64,000 bases of DNA from Epiperipatus broadwayi (GCA_028023455.1 JAQFVV010012477.1:496001-560000); one strand, 5' to 3'; counted from the first letter of the stretch, positions 23,196 through 36,700 are shown. Program-made: numbers and translations. The notes: generated by a model from the sequence alone, not told the origin.

Positions 23196-26100
23196 TTTAT
23201 ATTTATAGCGTAATTAGCAGATCTTAATTTTACTTTAATAATTTTACTTCTAATTATTAAATTTATATTTTATTAAGTTATACCAGTGAATTTATTCATT
23301 CATAAAATAGATTTGGAATATTATATGTTGTTTTTATCTTTTGCTCACAGTAACAGTTATAGAAATCTTGCTTCTTAATTTGGATTCATTCATAACAGTC
23401 TCTTATTTAGATTAGGATTTATGTGTAGTGTTTTTGGACATCCAGATGATTTGAATATTTTTAGTAATCATGGTTGGCACAAAGTAATATTCTTTCATGT
23501 TCATGCACTGCATTTTACTTTACAATTTATTTTATTATTTTTTAAGAAATTAAATTTATAGTTGGCCAGTACATTAATGGTACTAAGTGCCCAGAGAACA
23601 TTATGATGATTAGTATGTTTTAATGTCTCAACATTACTTTTTTAATTGTCATATTTTTATGGATTAGCAATTAAGTTTGTGCATGCAAATTATTAATTAC
23701 AATCTATCCCAAGCTTGGCAAAGGCAACCTAATTAGTCTTGTCTATAGTGAGTCATTTTCAAATCCAGACACAAGGTTGACTATTGATTTTATTTGTTTT
23801 TTGATCATTCATGATGATGAATAATTATTAGTATCTGTAAAGCTGGTGAATTTATAGTTAGCCATTGTTTTGCTGATCTCTAATGCTCATTGTATTATAT
23901 TACTTGTATATTCAAATTTGATTATTAAGTGGAGTTGATGTTGATGAGTGTCATCATCCCTGGTTCACACCCCTTTCTCCATACCATTAAAATATATGCA
24001 TATATGAAATAAATTGCTTGATTTAAAAATCAAGTGAGAGTTATTGAAAGTAATTAAAAAGAATAATAATAGAAAATAGTAATGAGTCAACATATTGTCA
24101 GATAATAAAATAAAGTAAAACATTAAACATACATCATTCATATTCCACATTTGGAAGAAAGCGTGACATAATGATAACAATACTAGTAATTACAGAAAAT
24201 ATGCAGCAGTAAAGTTGTCAAATGTTCCAAAAGAAAAAAAAACTTGGAAATTGAAGAGTAAAAATGACATAATTAAAACTAAGTATAATAAAAGATTGAA
24301 TGTATTAATCTACATTTAAAATTATTGCTAACAGTGTAAATAATTAATATCATAGAATGTAACAATTGAAAATTATAAATTTATAATTTTAGTGATATAT
24401 AATATCTAAATATATATATATTGTGTTTATATTAATAAGAAATAGATCTTACATGTCAATATATAAAAGTTCTTATCCAACTTAAGCAGTTACTTTAAAG
24501 ATCGGAAGTACTTGAAAAGGCATGATAATGCAAATTAAATGGATCTCAAAATAATGCAATGTTAATTAAAATTAATATTTATTTTTGTGGAAAAAGAGCC
24601 AAACTGAAATCATGTGGAAATCAGGTACTCAATGTGAGTTAAAGTTTTATTATGCTTCCATTAATAAATTAATATATAATTAAAGATTGTGACATTGTAA
24701 AACATTTTTTTTGTTTATTTGTAAAGTGAACAATTTATTTTTCTTTATTTTAAAAATTGATTCATATGAAGGCAGTTTTAAAGTTTAAACTTTAATTATT
24801 ATAAAATTCAAATGTTGTTGAAAGATAAAAAATAATAAATGTAATTTAATTAGGATGTTGGGTTTTTTTTTTTTGCATTTAATTTATTAATTAAATAAAT
24901 CATTTACCCATAAACTGAATAATAAACTAAATATTTTATCATCTGTGCAGTAAATCTATAACATATTTAAAAAAAAGAGAACATCTGTTGTTGTTTTTTT
25001 ATGTCAGCAATGTACAAATTATTACTTGACAATATCATTAGTATTAAAACATATAAAATATTAAGCAGATTCAGTTAGTTTCCAGTCAGTTATATTGAAT
25101 TACAATTAATTAGATTTGGAATAAATTTATTTAACGCTGAAATTCAATCACAAATTTCCCAAACTCTTTCAATGTATATATACTCTAACAATTAAAATAA
25201 GTACTGAAAAAATGCAAGCAATGAATTTATTGGTGAAATAAAGTTGTCAGCATTGGAAATTGCAACTATGATAATGTTATTACATTTCATATGAATTATA
25301 ACATTATTGAATAAATTATCTTATTTAAGTCAGTATAAGCTATCAGAAAAAAAGTAATTATTAGTGGATTAGTAAATACAAAGCATAAAATTGGTTTTAT
25401 ATTTATGTATTCTCTATTTACAAGATCAAATGTATTTCTGAAATGAGCTGTTAGACTCTCTACCAACAAAACATATTGAGAATTTACATTCAGAAAATAT
25501 TTTAAAATAAAATGATGTGAAAAAAAGTAAACCAATTAGGATAAATTTCAGCAATTCTGTAAATATAAAGGTACAACCTAAGGTGTAGATAAAATATATT
25601 CCAAATAGATAAAGAGTAAAAAGAAAAAAAAATGAAATACTGTAAATAGTAAAAAAGAGTAGATAACATTAAGATCTTACCATGAATTGTATTTTACAAA
25701 TATTAAAATATATAGGTAAACTAGCATTTATCTGATAGATAAATTAATTTTTAACTTTTCAAAATTAGACTTTTTTTTTTAAGATTTTGTCATATTTTCA
25801 TTTTCATATGTAATTTTTTATGTGATGGTTTCTTGATATATTAAACAATGCAAATTTTTATTTCAAAAAATAATATCATAAACTGAATTTTTATAATTAA
25901 GAAAATATTGTGTTTATTGAATGTGTTTATAATGTTGTTAAGAAATGTATAAAGTTCAGATACTTAAACATATGATGTGTATGCAAATACACTGCATAAG
26001 TTATGATTTATGTATTTATAGATATGACTACAATGTAAGAGTAATTTATGTATTTTCATGTGTACACTCTTTGAAAAGGGATAACTTTGTGCTTTTATGG

Positions 26101-28340
26101 ACTTGCTTGAAAAATTAATGAGATATTCTATATTCTTCAAGCTTTTTTGTCATTTTCATAAATCGTTATTTCATTAAATTGATACTTTGAACTTAGATTA
26201 ATAGTAGTTATGCTCATGCAATTTTTTGATAAATGTGTTTGTGAATCAACTAATAATTAGAAAAGTGTTCTAAATGTGCTTAATTATATTAGAATGACAT
26301 TTACTTAGTAGAGAAAAGTCATTAATTAGAAAAAATAAAAATAAGAGAATCAATCATTTGAATCCAGAAATTTGCATTGGAAGGAATAGAAGCAACCATT
26401 TTTTTTAAACAAATAAACCTAATTTATTCTAACCAATATTACATTCATAGACAAATTATAAGAATGAGTAGGAGGTCAGCAGCATTAATTTGTTGAGATT
26501 ATATTTTGAGCAATCAAAAGTAGTTTCAGGAATTATTTAATACTGCCCAACATTAGCTGGATAAATTTATTTTTTGTTATCGTTTTCACTAAAAAAATGA
26601 GTAGTTTTTACCAGTGTTATACCCATAAATTAAAAAATTTAACATTATTACATGATCAAATTATTCAGTATTGATGTGGTACAAATTTGGTCATCTGATC
26701 CACAATGATTACTCAATGAATAATATAATCATTATCATAACATTCTAAGACTTTGTCATCTATACTCATGTGACAACATTCAAAACTTAATAGACCAATG
26801 GAATTTATAATCTGTTACTATGGCAATAATAAAAAAGGAGCATTCCCACTAAATCATTTCCCCCATGATTCATGAATCTTTTTTATAATTTATTTTCTTA
26901 ATCTTTATCTCAGTTTATCCACACAGTTCTTAATCAATTGTTACTGTCAGTATTTTGTTCTCATTAAATTTTTTTATCATTTTAATCTTCTTTTATAAGA
27001 ATAAGTGTTTAGTATCACAATGTATTCACTCTAAGTATTCACTGATTTTTTTGAATTGTTGCTTTTTTATGTAGGGCAATATTATCATGAGTATGTATAA
27101 AAAAGTGGTAAGACAATGAGATTTATCATATTATGTAATGAAAAAAGTTTTGAATTTTCACTTTCAAAAACTTAAAAAAAAATATTTATTAAATTATGAA
27201 ATCAAAAAGTAAAAATCAATTTTTAATATTTTATTGATTATTGATAACCAAAAACTAAATTAGAAAATTATATAACCACATCTTAAGATAAAATATTAAC
27301 CAAACAAATGTTTTATTATATATTGTGCTTACTGAAATAAATTTAATATGTAGTGTAATGTCAATTGTAAAAAAAAAAAGGGATTGATTTTAATAGTTAA
27401 TATATTAACATGGGTAGCATTGGACTATGTTGCTATGACAACATATAATGTTAAACAAAAAATGTTTATTATTTATTGTAGTTTGTAAAAATTATGAGTT
27501 GACTTTATTCATTTTAAAAATGAATGTGCAAATAATAATGTTTATAGTACTGATTAATAATTATTCTTTATTTATTATATGCATTTTCATTACAGGGTTT
27601 ACAATAGTAGGTTACAAATAATACATCTAAATATTTATGTCTCAAATATGTTTGTTATTTTATTTGTATATTGTATTGAAAAATATGTGTAAAGAATATA
27701 TTTCCATTGCAGCATGAAATAATATAATCCTAGTTGCTTAATTTATGTTGGAGTGAAAAAATATTTTTTGCATTTTAAAAATGTAAATGATTGTTATGTA
27801 TAATAATTGTGAAATATTTTTTTCTTATTTGTCAATATTTTATGTAATGAAATTTTTATTTATGAGATACTGGTTGAAATTGACCAAAGAGTTAATACAG
27901 AGGAATGCTATAGTTTTTTTATGTCAATGGAAAAACTTTATAAAGAGAATAAAGCAGATAAATTGAGCTCTCTCACATCTAGACTTCAGTAGAAGCAAAT
28001 CTAAGTTTCTTCATGTATTTTTTTTGCTTGTTTTTAAAAGTTTATGACTATAAAATGGATAAAATAATAAGATGAAAGCAATAATGTTCATCCATTGGCA
28101 TGGCAGGATTTCTCAAATTTGTGGGAGATGCCAATTTATCGAAAGAACAAAAACTAATTCATAGTGTTTAAAATACCATCAGAATACATCTTGCTTTTAA
28201 AAATGGATACTATTTTTTTCTCAATGATGATATCTAAATGTTATCAACATAAAAATGGACACCATTATTCTGCTCACTTGCTGATATAATTTTATGAGAT
28301 TGATGAATTATTTATACACAAGATATAAATGTAAAACAAT
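23196..28340. other. A+T-rich non-coding stretch
   Basis: More than 5 kb with no credible open frame (23965-24180 and 25296-25535 on the minus strand lack any family feature). The composition is uniformly A+T-rich. Nothing else identified. Confidence 0.55.
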
Positions 28341-28660
28341 CAAAACATTATATGATCACCATTCCATATGTTTATACATGCTGTTAATAAGAATATCAAA
28401 TTCTCCACAAAATAGTGCCACCAAATGAAAGCCTTTATGATCAATGATTGCAAAAAGGATTCTACATAATATAATATCTAATAACTATTCATTCAACATT
28501 CTCATATTAGTTGGTAGCTTGTGGCTTTCATCAGTGAAGAGTCTTGGATTTGAGAGCAATACACATACAAACTCAAGATCATTCACTTGTATAGATATAT
28601 TGATTTGAATTCAGATCAGCATCTATACATTTTGATGTTTTTGGGTTTTTTAAAAACCTC
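28341..28660 (+). repeat. Dispersed repeat unit A of an inverted four-copy cluster
   Basis: The unit has an ATGATCACCATT box, CATGCTGTTAATAA, a ..TCTCCACAAAATAGTGCCACC box, then GGCTTTCATCAGTGAAGAGT and a final box near ATCTATACATTTTGATGTTT. It is followed directly by unit B in the same orientation. Non-coding; class unknown. Confidence 0.7.
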
Positions 28661-28905
28661 CGATCAAAACATCACATGATCACCATTTTATATGCTTACA
28701 CATGCTGTTAATAAAAATACTAAACTCTCAATACAATAGTGCCACCAAGTGCAAATTCATAATCTAATGGATGCAGGAATGTTTGTGCATAAAATTCCTG
28801 TCTAGGGCCTATTCATCCAATATCCCCTGATAGTTGCTAGCTTGTAACTTTCATCAGTGATGAGCCTTGTATTTGAGAGCACTGCACTCAGATCATATTA
28901 TCTAT
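28661..28905 (+). repeat. Dispersed repeat unit B
   Basis: It repeats unit A in order: ATGATCACCATT, CATGCTGTTAATAA, CTCTCAATACAATAGTGCCA, TTTCATCAGTGATGAG and a TTTGAGAGCACTGCA box. It is shorter than A at the 3' end. Confidence 0.7.
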
Positions 28906-28979
28906 TGGGAAAGAGCTTTAGTAGGAAACATTATGCTGTTTTTATTATACTTAACCAAATAGGTAAAACAAATGCCTGC

Positions 28980-29312
28980 TGGAGTGTGTTCCATTAGACC
29001 TTAAGATCTAGGTGCATTGCTCTCAAATTCAAGGCTACTCACTGATGAAAGCCACAAACTAGAAACAAGTCTTGGGGTATTGGATAATTAGGCACTAGAT
29101 ATGGATTTTATGCACAAACCTCCCTTCATCCATTGATTGTGAAGGTTTGCACTTGGTGGCACTGCTGTATGGAGAATTTCATATTTTTATTAACAACATA
29201 TATAAGTATATGCAATGACTGGTTCTTTAAAAACCAACAACACCAAAATGTATAGATGTTGAACTGAGTTCAGATCTATATGACTATACAAGCAAATGAG
29301 CTTAGATTTCAA
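28980..29312 (-). repeat. Dispersed repeat unit C (inverted)
   Basis: It reads as the reverse complement of units A and B: TGCTCTCAAATTCAAGG, CACTGATGAAAGCCACAAAC, GGTGGCACTGCTGTATGGAG and TTAACAACATAT in that order, ending with ACACCAAAATGTATAGATG. The TCCATACAGCAGTGCCACC core is shared with the hairpin at 56.47 kb. Confidence 0.7.
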
Positions 29313-29387
29313 ACATTATCATGTTTACATCTTGAGGTCCTAGTTTTATAGTTAACCAAATAGGTAAAAGAATGGCTGCTCAAGGCT

Positions 29388-29565
29388 TGCATTGGATCCT
29401 AAGATCTAGATGCAGTGTTCTCAAATCCAGGACTCTTCACTGATGAAAGCCACAAACTATAGACTGAGGATGTTGGATGAAGAGATTTTGTGCACAAATG
29501 CCCCTCCATTCATTTATTACTTGATGGCATTGTTGTATAAAAAATTTGATACAATTATCTTAAGA
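29388..29565 (-). repeat. Dispersed repeat unit D (inverted, partial)
   Basis: It carries TGTTCTCAAATCCAGGACTC, CACTGATGAAAGCCACAAAC and a degenerate GATGGCATTGTTGTATA box. It repeats the leading part of unit C, so A-B and C-D form a two-by-two inverted arrangement. Confidence 0.65.
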
Positions 29566-32190
29566 TATAAATGTGTTCAATTTCCATAGGATCGTCATTG
29601 TTGAAAGTAATGTTTGTTCACTTGTAGTCATTTATGAATTAATTACTTGCTAAATAAAAGGGTATCTACATTGCATCATTGTGGATAAAAGCTAGTGGTT
29701 GACACTTATAATATTATGTAGATCAAATATGTGGTAAATAAAGAGATAATTTGGATATCTGGAAAATATTAAATAAAATATGTGACAAATAGCTGTTCGT
29801 GAAATTTATAACTTATCTAAAATAATGAAACACGATCATATTGTGGTTTAAAAAATAGACATTAGAACCATGATACTATTTTGAGAACATTGTATTTGAA
29901 GACAAATATTCAATTCATTTGCTTTTATATATATATATCATTATTTTTATGTTTTTATAACCGTATACTTTGTATTAATATAAACAATAATATAATATAA
30001 GTTAAGTAGAGATTTATTTACATGTTTGAAATATAAGACAGTTATGTTTTTCTAAATTTAAATTTCTATTTCATAACTTAGTAATTATAATTAGAAAAAT
30101 ATATTGTTATTCTTTGATTATTAATTAATTTCAACTATTTAATTTTTATTTTCTTCTTAGTACAATGTGAACAAATAAGTATATTTATTTTTAAGTTATA
30201 TTTATTTTCATTAACTATATATATATATGTCCATCAACAGCAAAATTGATTGCCTGCCAAAGATTACAATATTACAAGTGATCCAACATCTAACCAGTAT
30301 TAGATCAATAATATGCCAATGAACTATAACCTTTCAGCTTCATGTACTATTGTCATTTACATAATAATTTGAAAAATAACACATATAATAAAAAAATATA
30401 AAATGTTTTCATTTTCTATTTTTATATCTCAGGATTATAATTCTGTTAATCTATCTCAATCCAGGCACAGTTAAGTTAAGCAAGAGGATTCTGTTTACTG
30501 CTACTTAATATGCTCACACATTAACATACAAGAAGACATTATAATTTGGATTATGGTTTGGCCATTTATATAGCTATGATATTAATATGATATACTTTGT
30601 GAACAATATAACATCACCAGTCATCTAATTGATATGAGAGTCTTTATATTTGTATTTTCTGTTAATTAATTGATACATAAACTCAAGTCCTTAAATTGAA
30701 TAAATCATACATTGGATGATTATAAAAGAGAGTAATTGATTTTATTTATCCTTCATCACATCATTTAAGTAATCCCATTTCTCATATATCAAGGATTACA
30801 AGATAAATATACCTTATGATCTCAATAATGGAAACATCAAAATTCTAACCTTTCAAATAATACAAAAGACTATAATGGATAGAAAAGAATTGGATTGGTA
30901 ATCAGTGATTTGGAATGAATTATAAATGCAAAATCAATAATTAGTATACAACAAAATGACATTGATATTTATTTACATTACTATTTACAATTTATTTACG
31001 GATTATATCAACAACAAAAAAGTAATATTCAATAATAATAGATTTTATAAAATAATACATTGACAAAAAAATTGCATTCCTTGTTTATGGATTCCCCAAA
31101 ACTTTTCATCAGATGTTTAGTTATATGATTAAAATTTACTATATTAATAAAATTTAACAAGTAGCTACACATCCTTGAATCAAGTGACATAAATTGATTA
31201 CACGTTTGGTTTCCACAATTTTACCAACAAACTACTTTAACTTGTTACATTGAAGGTCATCTGGATTGCCAATACTAAATAAACAGGTAGGAATATATCT
31301 TAGGTATCTTCCTTGAGTCATTCATGATCACCAATGATGAACTTTAATTGTTAACCATTAGATCCACGCACTTATTGAATAATAATCCTTCTTAACTTCT
31401 TCTTTTAACATCTTAGCGTCCAATTAATGAGATTAAATATTTAAAAAATCATATAATTTTAAAATAAAAAAATATTTTTAAATGTGTATATAAAAAATAT
31501 AAAAATATAGATTACAAATTCATTTTTCTTTTTTTTTTAACAAACAAATCCCTACAGAATCTTTTAACTTATTTTGTTATTAACATTCTTGGTAATATAT
31601 ATTTAATATAATTCATTTATCTCTTCTTTTATTTATTATTAATATTGCATTCTCAACAATTTAAAAAATATCAACCATAAATGTGGCATAAAACATAAAA
31701 CTAATAACAAAATTGGTTAACAAATTAAAACTATGAATTGCAGCACTTTTTAAATGTTTACACGTTTAAATATATATATGTATAAATGATTATAAGACAT
31801 TCATTCTTTAAAATATAATAATTCAAAATGTTGAAGTAATGCATAAATCTTTCTCTTTTATTTTACCCCCCCCCCCTTTTTTATTATATTATAACTGACT
31901 TAAGGATTGAGCTGTCCAATTCTTACAATTTCTTCTCTCTCCAAAAAATATCATCATTATAACTTTATTACACATACAACAACACAAAAAGGAACTCTTT
32001 AAACAACATACTTTCTCATTAATTTTCTCTATACATTAATTATTATAGGTATTCTGCTATACATTTAAATTGGTTTTCATTTAGACAATTTTAGAAGACA
32101 GTACAACAATGTTTATTTAGATAGGCATGGGTTAAAATAATGCCAATCATTGTTGATACATCAGCCTTAGGCTTTGAGCATTGCATGTTA
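29566..32190. other. A+T-rich non-coding stretch
   Basis: No gene recognised. A (TA)n run occurs at 30217-30228 and a poly-C run at 31867-31876. The sequence is otherwise featureless up to the LINE remnant. Confidence 0.55.
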
Positions 32191-32192
32191 CT

Positions 32193-32845
32193 CTAAGCAG
32201 GAATGTAGATTCCAGGCAGGTAATGCTCAATCTCTTTCAACAAAGGATTGGCAAATGTGACAAAGCATAGCGAACTAAGCAGGGACCCCTCAGGAATAGA
32301 GAGATGAGGTTTAAACACAGAGGCCACACTGCCATCCAATAATGTAAATATTGACCAATTGAAAAGCAGATTACCAATAATTCTGATGTGTACCATCAGC
32401 ACAGAGTATTTACTAAAAATTGTAATAGGGTAGCTGGGATGACAATGTCTAAAGCAAATGCAAAATTCAATTGGACTACTATAGGCATGGATTTTTTATG
32501 CTGTCTAACTTGTTTGACAAGGAGCATGAAATGAGGCACCACCTTGATGGTAGAGGATCCTTTGTGGACAAATTGGTGAGCTGAAATGTGGGAAAAAAGT
32601 TTCTCTTGAATTCTTTCATTTATAATAGCCTCTATGGTTGTAATAAGTAATGGTGCCATTGATATGGGATGGATGTTGTCAAGACTAGAGGGTTTGATCT
32701 GTTTTTTCATGAATGGGACTAATGCAATAGGATAAAGGTCTAGTATATTTTGAAAGTCACCTGTTAAAACATCAATTACTTTCTGGATTATGGGAGCAGT
32801 GAATTGGATTAAGTGAAGAAGCATAACCCATGAGTTACTGTGCAA
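32193..32845 (-). pseudogene. LINE reverse transcriptase fragment
   Basis: The frame 32845-32396 has ALVPFMKKQIKPSSLDNIHP followed by IS.APLL...EAIINERIQEKL, the 'P..KK....NYRPIS' finger region. It then has HQFVHKGSSTIKVV and a motif-A equivalent at NFAFALDIVIPATLL, where one catalytic Asp can be placed. After a frameshift, 32402-32193 carries IPEGSLLSSLCFVTFANPLL, the counterpart of 'PQGS.LSP.LF..Y.N'. Motif C (YADD) is absent. In an intact element this enzyme copies the element RNA at the nicked target. Confidence 0.7.
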
Positions 32846-33352
32846 TCAAGGATGTGTGCTCTTCAGATAAGGTAGCTGCCATTGTATTATGTGTGCTTCA
32901 TTGATATTTGTGATCTTCAGACTCACTAATGCTCTTCCATATGTTGCCTATATCAAATATGTAATTCTGCAATTTAGCCTTAAAAAAATATGTATCTTAT
33001 GAGCATATTAGACCCTACCTAATTGTTGTTATTGATGTAAATCATTGAGGGAGTGGGAAGCTTGGCAGTTCTAATTGCCCAATGAATGTAACTATGAGTC
33101 CAATTGTGCTGATTGGTAAGAAAAATTTTTGCCCTCTTGGTTGTGACATATTGTGCAAGCACCCTCCACTTGTGTGATATTGATTTTTGAGATCCAAGAT
33201 CTCTGCAACCTCATAATTCTGATGTGATGTGTAGACACCAAGGTCAAGGGATTAAAGTGGGAGGATATCAACAGGGCAAGGAATTGAAAAAAGGTATAAC
33301 CTGAAGTTTTGTCTCAATATCATAATGTAACTCTGGAATGTAATTCAGGAGA

Positions 33353-33910
33353 TCAATTAATGTTCGAGTATGAATTCAGAGGAAAACAACCCTCCCCAAA
33401 CAGAAAAACTTTGTTGAAAAGGTGCAAATACTTTATATTAAACTGATGATATCCCATGTTAAAATCCCCAAAACAAATTATTGGTGACACTATTGAGGAG
33501 AGAAAAGCATTGATTCTGTTAATTATTGAAAAAATAACATTAGAATCATTTGGGAAATAAATATAAATTATGATTATTGTCATGTTGCCAATGGTAATAT
33601 CTAAAATTAGTTATTCTTTACTCAAATAAAATGTTCTGCATTTATCAAAGGCTAATTTTTTTCTAATCAGAAATGCAACCCCCAAAGTAGCTGAGTTGAT
33701 TGGTTAGTATTAAAAGATCCTGTCATGATTAAATAACTGGCCAATTCTATAATTGGATTACCAATGCAATTTCATTTCAAATAGACATAGTACATCTTGT
33801 CTAGCCACCTCCTTATGGCAAAGACTCTGTTAAGGGAATTGAGTCACCTGACATTGATTCCACTAATTTTAAAAATCATATGAAAATTGATAAAGATAGA
33901 CCAGATATTT
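33353..33910 (-). pseudogene. LINE AP-like endonuclease remnant
   Basis: The frame 33583-33353 has IIIIYIYFPND followed by IICFGDFNMG, the Y.PN and GDFN boxes of the exonuclease-endonuclease-phosphatase fold. Upstream, 33900-33590 in shifted frames gives LNSLNRVFAIRRWL and LIMTGSFNTNQSTQL-type segments that fit the start of the domain. The final SDH box was not found. Broken by several stops. Confidence 0.6.
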
Positions 33911-34050
33911 AGGATTATTGCTCTATTAGCAGGTCATGGACTGGTGTCATTTGATCAGTCAAATCTAGTGAGTCATTAGACTGTAGGTTCATATGAACAG
34001 GAAAGATAGCTGATAGACTCAAAATTGAAAATTTTGACACTTTTTTTTAG

Positions 34051-36090
34051 TTAAATTATTCTGGAGGATTTCCTGTCCTTTCTCTTTTTCAGACTCAAAG
34101 ATTTATTAACTGGTTGCTGATCATGATTATTAATTGAGTCAGCATTAGTGGTAGACTTGTTGGTCTCTTCAGTTAGGGAGAAAAAAAAGTCTTCCATTTT
34201 CCTTTTTATCCTACTGTCAGCTGACTGATTAGCATTCTTCACTTGGGAATAATCATGCTGCTTTTGAATTTTCCCATTGGAAATTACTTGTTGTAAAGAA
34301 AGATCATTATTGCTTTGGGTATTATCTAAGTAATCACCTGACAATAGCTGAGCTGATCTAATATTTTCCTTTCTTGTAGTAGTGATGATTTGATGTGTAT
34401 TAATTTCATCATAAGATGTTGCTTGTTGCAATGATTGGTTCCAATACATGTTTGATTCATCAGATCTATCCTGCACAACTTCAGCACCAATTGATTGAGT
34501 AGTCTTGAGTTTGTAGCAACTGGAATACATTTATGATATTCTGGTATTTTTCACATTACATATCCGAAAGATTTTGTTGGGACAGGAATTGATGAGATGA
34601 GTCTGATTCCTGCAAATAAAACATTAGAGTTGAAGCCCTCAAACAGATACAAAGATATGATACTTATTCTCTTCTAATATAGAAGAAATGTCCAGTGGAT
34701 AGATGCCTGCACTGTCAGACATTAGCTCAATGCCTGCTTGCTTTTTTGACAAATATCTGAATTGCATTATCATGTCACAGTTGATCAGAAGTCTCTGTAA
34801 GTGCATTTGGGAGACTTTAACATAGCAGTTGTGAGCAAGACCATAAGCCATTCCGGGTCTGTTTATATCTATTTTAATTAAATATTTCTGCTTTAAGAAC
34901 AGTTGAGTTCTCTTGAAGAGTTCTTTTCACATAGGATTATTAAATTGTATGATGAAGTATCTCCTGTTTGGGTGGTAGTAGACTTTTTTAACTACATCAT
35001 CAAATTGCTGTTTCTTGATGAGTGCAGAGAAATCATCTGTTAGAAAGACAAAGAGGTTACAGTTGTTATTAGTGGTACTCAAGATTAACATATTGTCATT
35101 GTGGTAGTTTAGGAATGAGTTGTACAGAATTGATGGTATCCTAGAGTTAAACTCCTGGCTGATGGATTGATAGTCATCCAGGTTAGAGCTTATGTTATCT
35201 TAATTTGGGAGCAGTTCATTTATTTTATTAATATCATAGTTGTCTTCATCCTCAAAGTCAAGAATAGTGTATTGAGGAGATTGCTCATCTGCTCTTTGCT
35301 TCTGAATGTTGGTATTGCATTTCCCAACTGCCGAGGCATAGTTCTGTAGATTCGGTTGATTAGAAGGGTTTATCTTAGATTTTGTTTGTACAGTGGGAAA
35401 GGGTAATTGAGCAGCTATGGATTAATTCATTTGTTTATTTTTGGCATCTGAGTTAGAGATTAAACTTGGAAAATCAGAATCTAGCCAACTTTCTTCAAAC
35501 TGTAATATGTGCAGTATAATTGGTATTTTGTCACTATCATGAGTATTTTTGGAATATTTATGGGAAGTTTCAGAGTCTGGATTCCTGTCAGAAACTATTT
35601 GTCAACAGATAGAATGATCAAATTTATCTTGGGAAGATATTTTTCCTTCTATTTCTTTAAAATTTAGTGTTAAAACTGAGTTTATTGCACAGTTTTGCTC
35701 AGATAATACTTAGTTGCAGTACTGAATGTTGACTTCCTATTGAGTGTAATTTGTGTTTCTGAGATTTGTGGGTTTTTTAATTTTACTCATTTGCAAACGA
35801 GTTTCTTTTTGGAACAGTCTATTTTTAAAATTGTTTTGTTCATTTTGAGAGATAGCAATGGTGTTTTCCTCCCTTAAAGTTATATTAGACTTATTTGCAA
35901 TATTTGAGAATTTTCTTTTACATTTTTAAATTATTACAGGATACAGCTGTATTGTTCTTTTGCTTTTGTAAGACGGATTTAATTTTGGAATCAGATAATT
36001 TTTTTCCTTTACTTTGAATGCTTCTTTGGAATTTTTTAGCATTGTTTATATTGTTCTGAGTAATATTCATTGATTTTGAACATTTAAAGT
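34051..36090 (-). pseudogene. LINE ORF1-like region, degenerate
   Basis: Two frames remain: 34851-34639 and 34530-34051. The second is rich in Q, N, S and K with a basic end (KKRKDRKSS). Between them (34625-34540) a reading gives CRNQTHLINSCPNK...RICN, where H-x4-C spacing hints at decayed CCHC zinc knuckles as found in some LINE ORF1 proteins. Sequence from 34850 to 36090 is lysine-, asparagine- and serine-rich in translation with many stops. The assignment rests mainly on position upstream of the endonuclease. Confidence 0.45.
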
Positions 36091-36096
36091 AGGTTT

Positions 36097-36365
36097 AACT
36101 GACCTCATTGGAAAAATTAAAAGACTGAAGTGGAGTTGGGCTGGACATATTGCTAGAAAAGATGATAATAGTTGGACATTGAAATTTTAAACTGGATTCC
36201 AAGATGCAGAAAGAGACCACATATGAGATGGATGGATGAAATAAGAAAGTGTGCAGGGGTGGTGTGAAGAAGAGAAGCTAAAGATCGGAGAAGATGGATT
36301 GAACTTGGAGAGACCTTCATCCTGCAGTGGATTGATAATGGTTGATGATGATGATGATGATTTGT
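36097..36365 (+). mobile_element. 3' end of an RTE-like LINE (short 5'-truncated copy)
   Basis: Starting at 36097 the sequence matches, in opposite orientation, 46210-46480. It encodes LIGKIKRLKWSWAGHIARKD, then after frameshifts the segment LNLERPSSCSGLIMV, and ends with (GAT)n. The WAGHIAR box followed by a basic R.RP..RW.DEI segment is the C-terminus typical of RTE-like endonuclease-reverse transcriptases. The tail of short TGA/GAT repeats is also usual for that group. It abuts the 5' side of the preceding LINE in the opposite orientation. Confidence 0.75.
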
Positions 36366-36700
36366 ATAATTATCAACTTATCTATGTAGTTATCTATTTA
36401 TCTATTAATTTATGCATCCCCTTGATTTTTTATTTGTCTGTCTTTTCATCCATCTCTCCATCTATTCATTTATATATGATATATCTATATCTATTTATAC
36501 ATCGATCAATTTATATATACTTAACAATTATCAATTTATAACATTCATGTAAACACTATTGTTACATGTACAATTATATACAAAATGCATATAATAAATA
36601 TCAAATAATGTGCTAATAAACGCCGTTTTTTTATAAAGAAATTAAACCAAAACTAAAAAAAAATGCATATTAATTATTACACTTTTATTACATTTTAATA
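36366..36700. repeat. Degenerate TATC/TATT-rich simple sequence
   Basis: Imperfect ATCTATTTATCTA-type repeats from about 36370 to 36535 follow directly on the (GAT)n LINE tail, then ordinary A+T-rich DNA. The open frame at 36251-36541 reads from the LINE tail into this repeat and is not a gene. Confidence 0.6.

Larger units (their letters stand above)
32191..36090 (-). mobile_element. Degenerate LINE (non-LTR retrotransposon), 3'-truncated
   Basis: Reading on the minus strand from 36090 down: an ORF1-like region (36090-34050), an AP-type endonuclease (about 33900-33350), a linker, then the reverse transcriptase fingers and palm (32845-32193). Domain order is that of ORF1/ORF2 LINEs. The match ends just after the PEGSLLSSLCF...NPLLKEIE box, before the YADD catalytic box, so the 3' half of ORF2 is missing. 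Many stops and frameshifts are present. The conserved motifs resemble those of the LINE at 60-63 kb, so the two may belong to one group. Confidence 0.7.

Noticed and set aside
24700-25110. Possible similarity between 4150-4700 and 24700-25110
   Set aside because: The resemblance is mostly shared A+T-rich low complexity (TTTATTAATTAAAT) and I could not align it convincingly.
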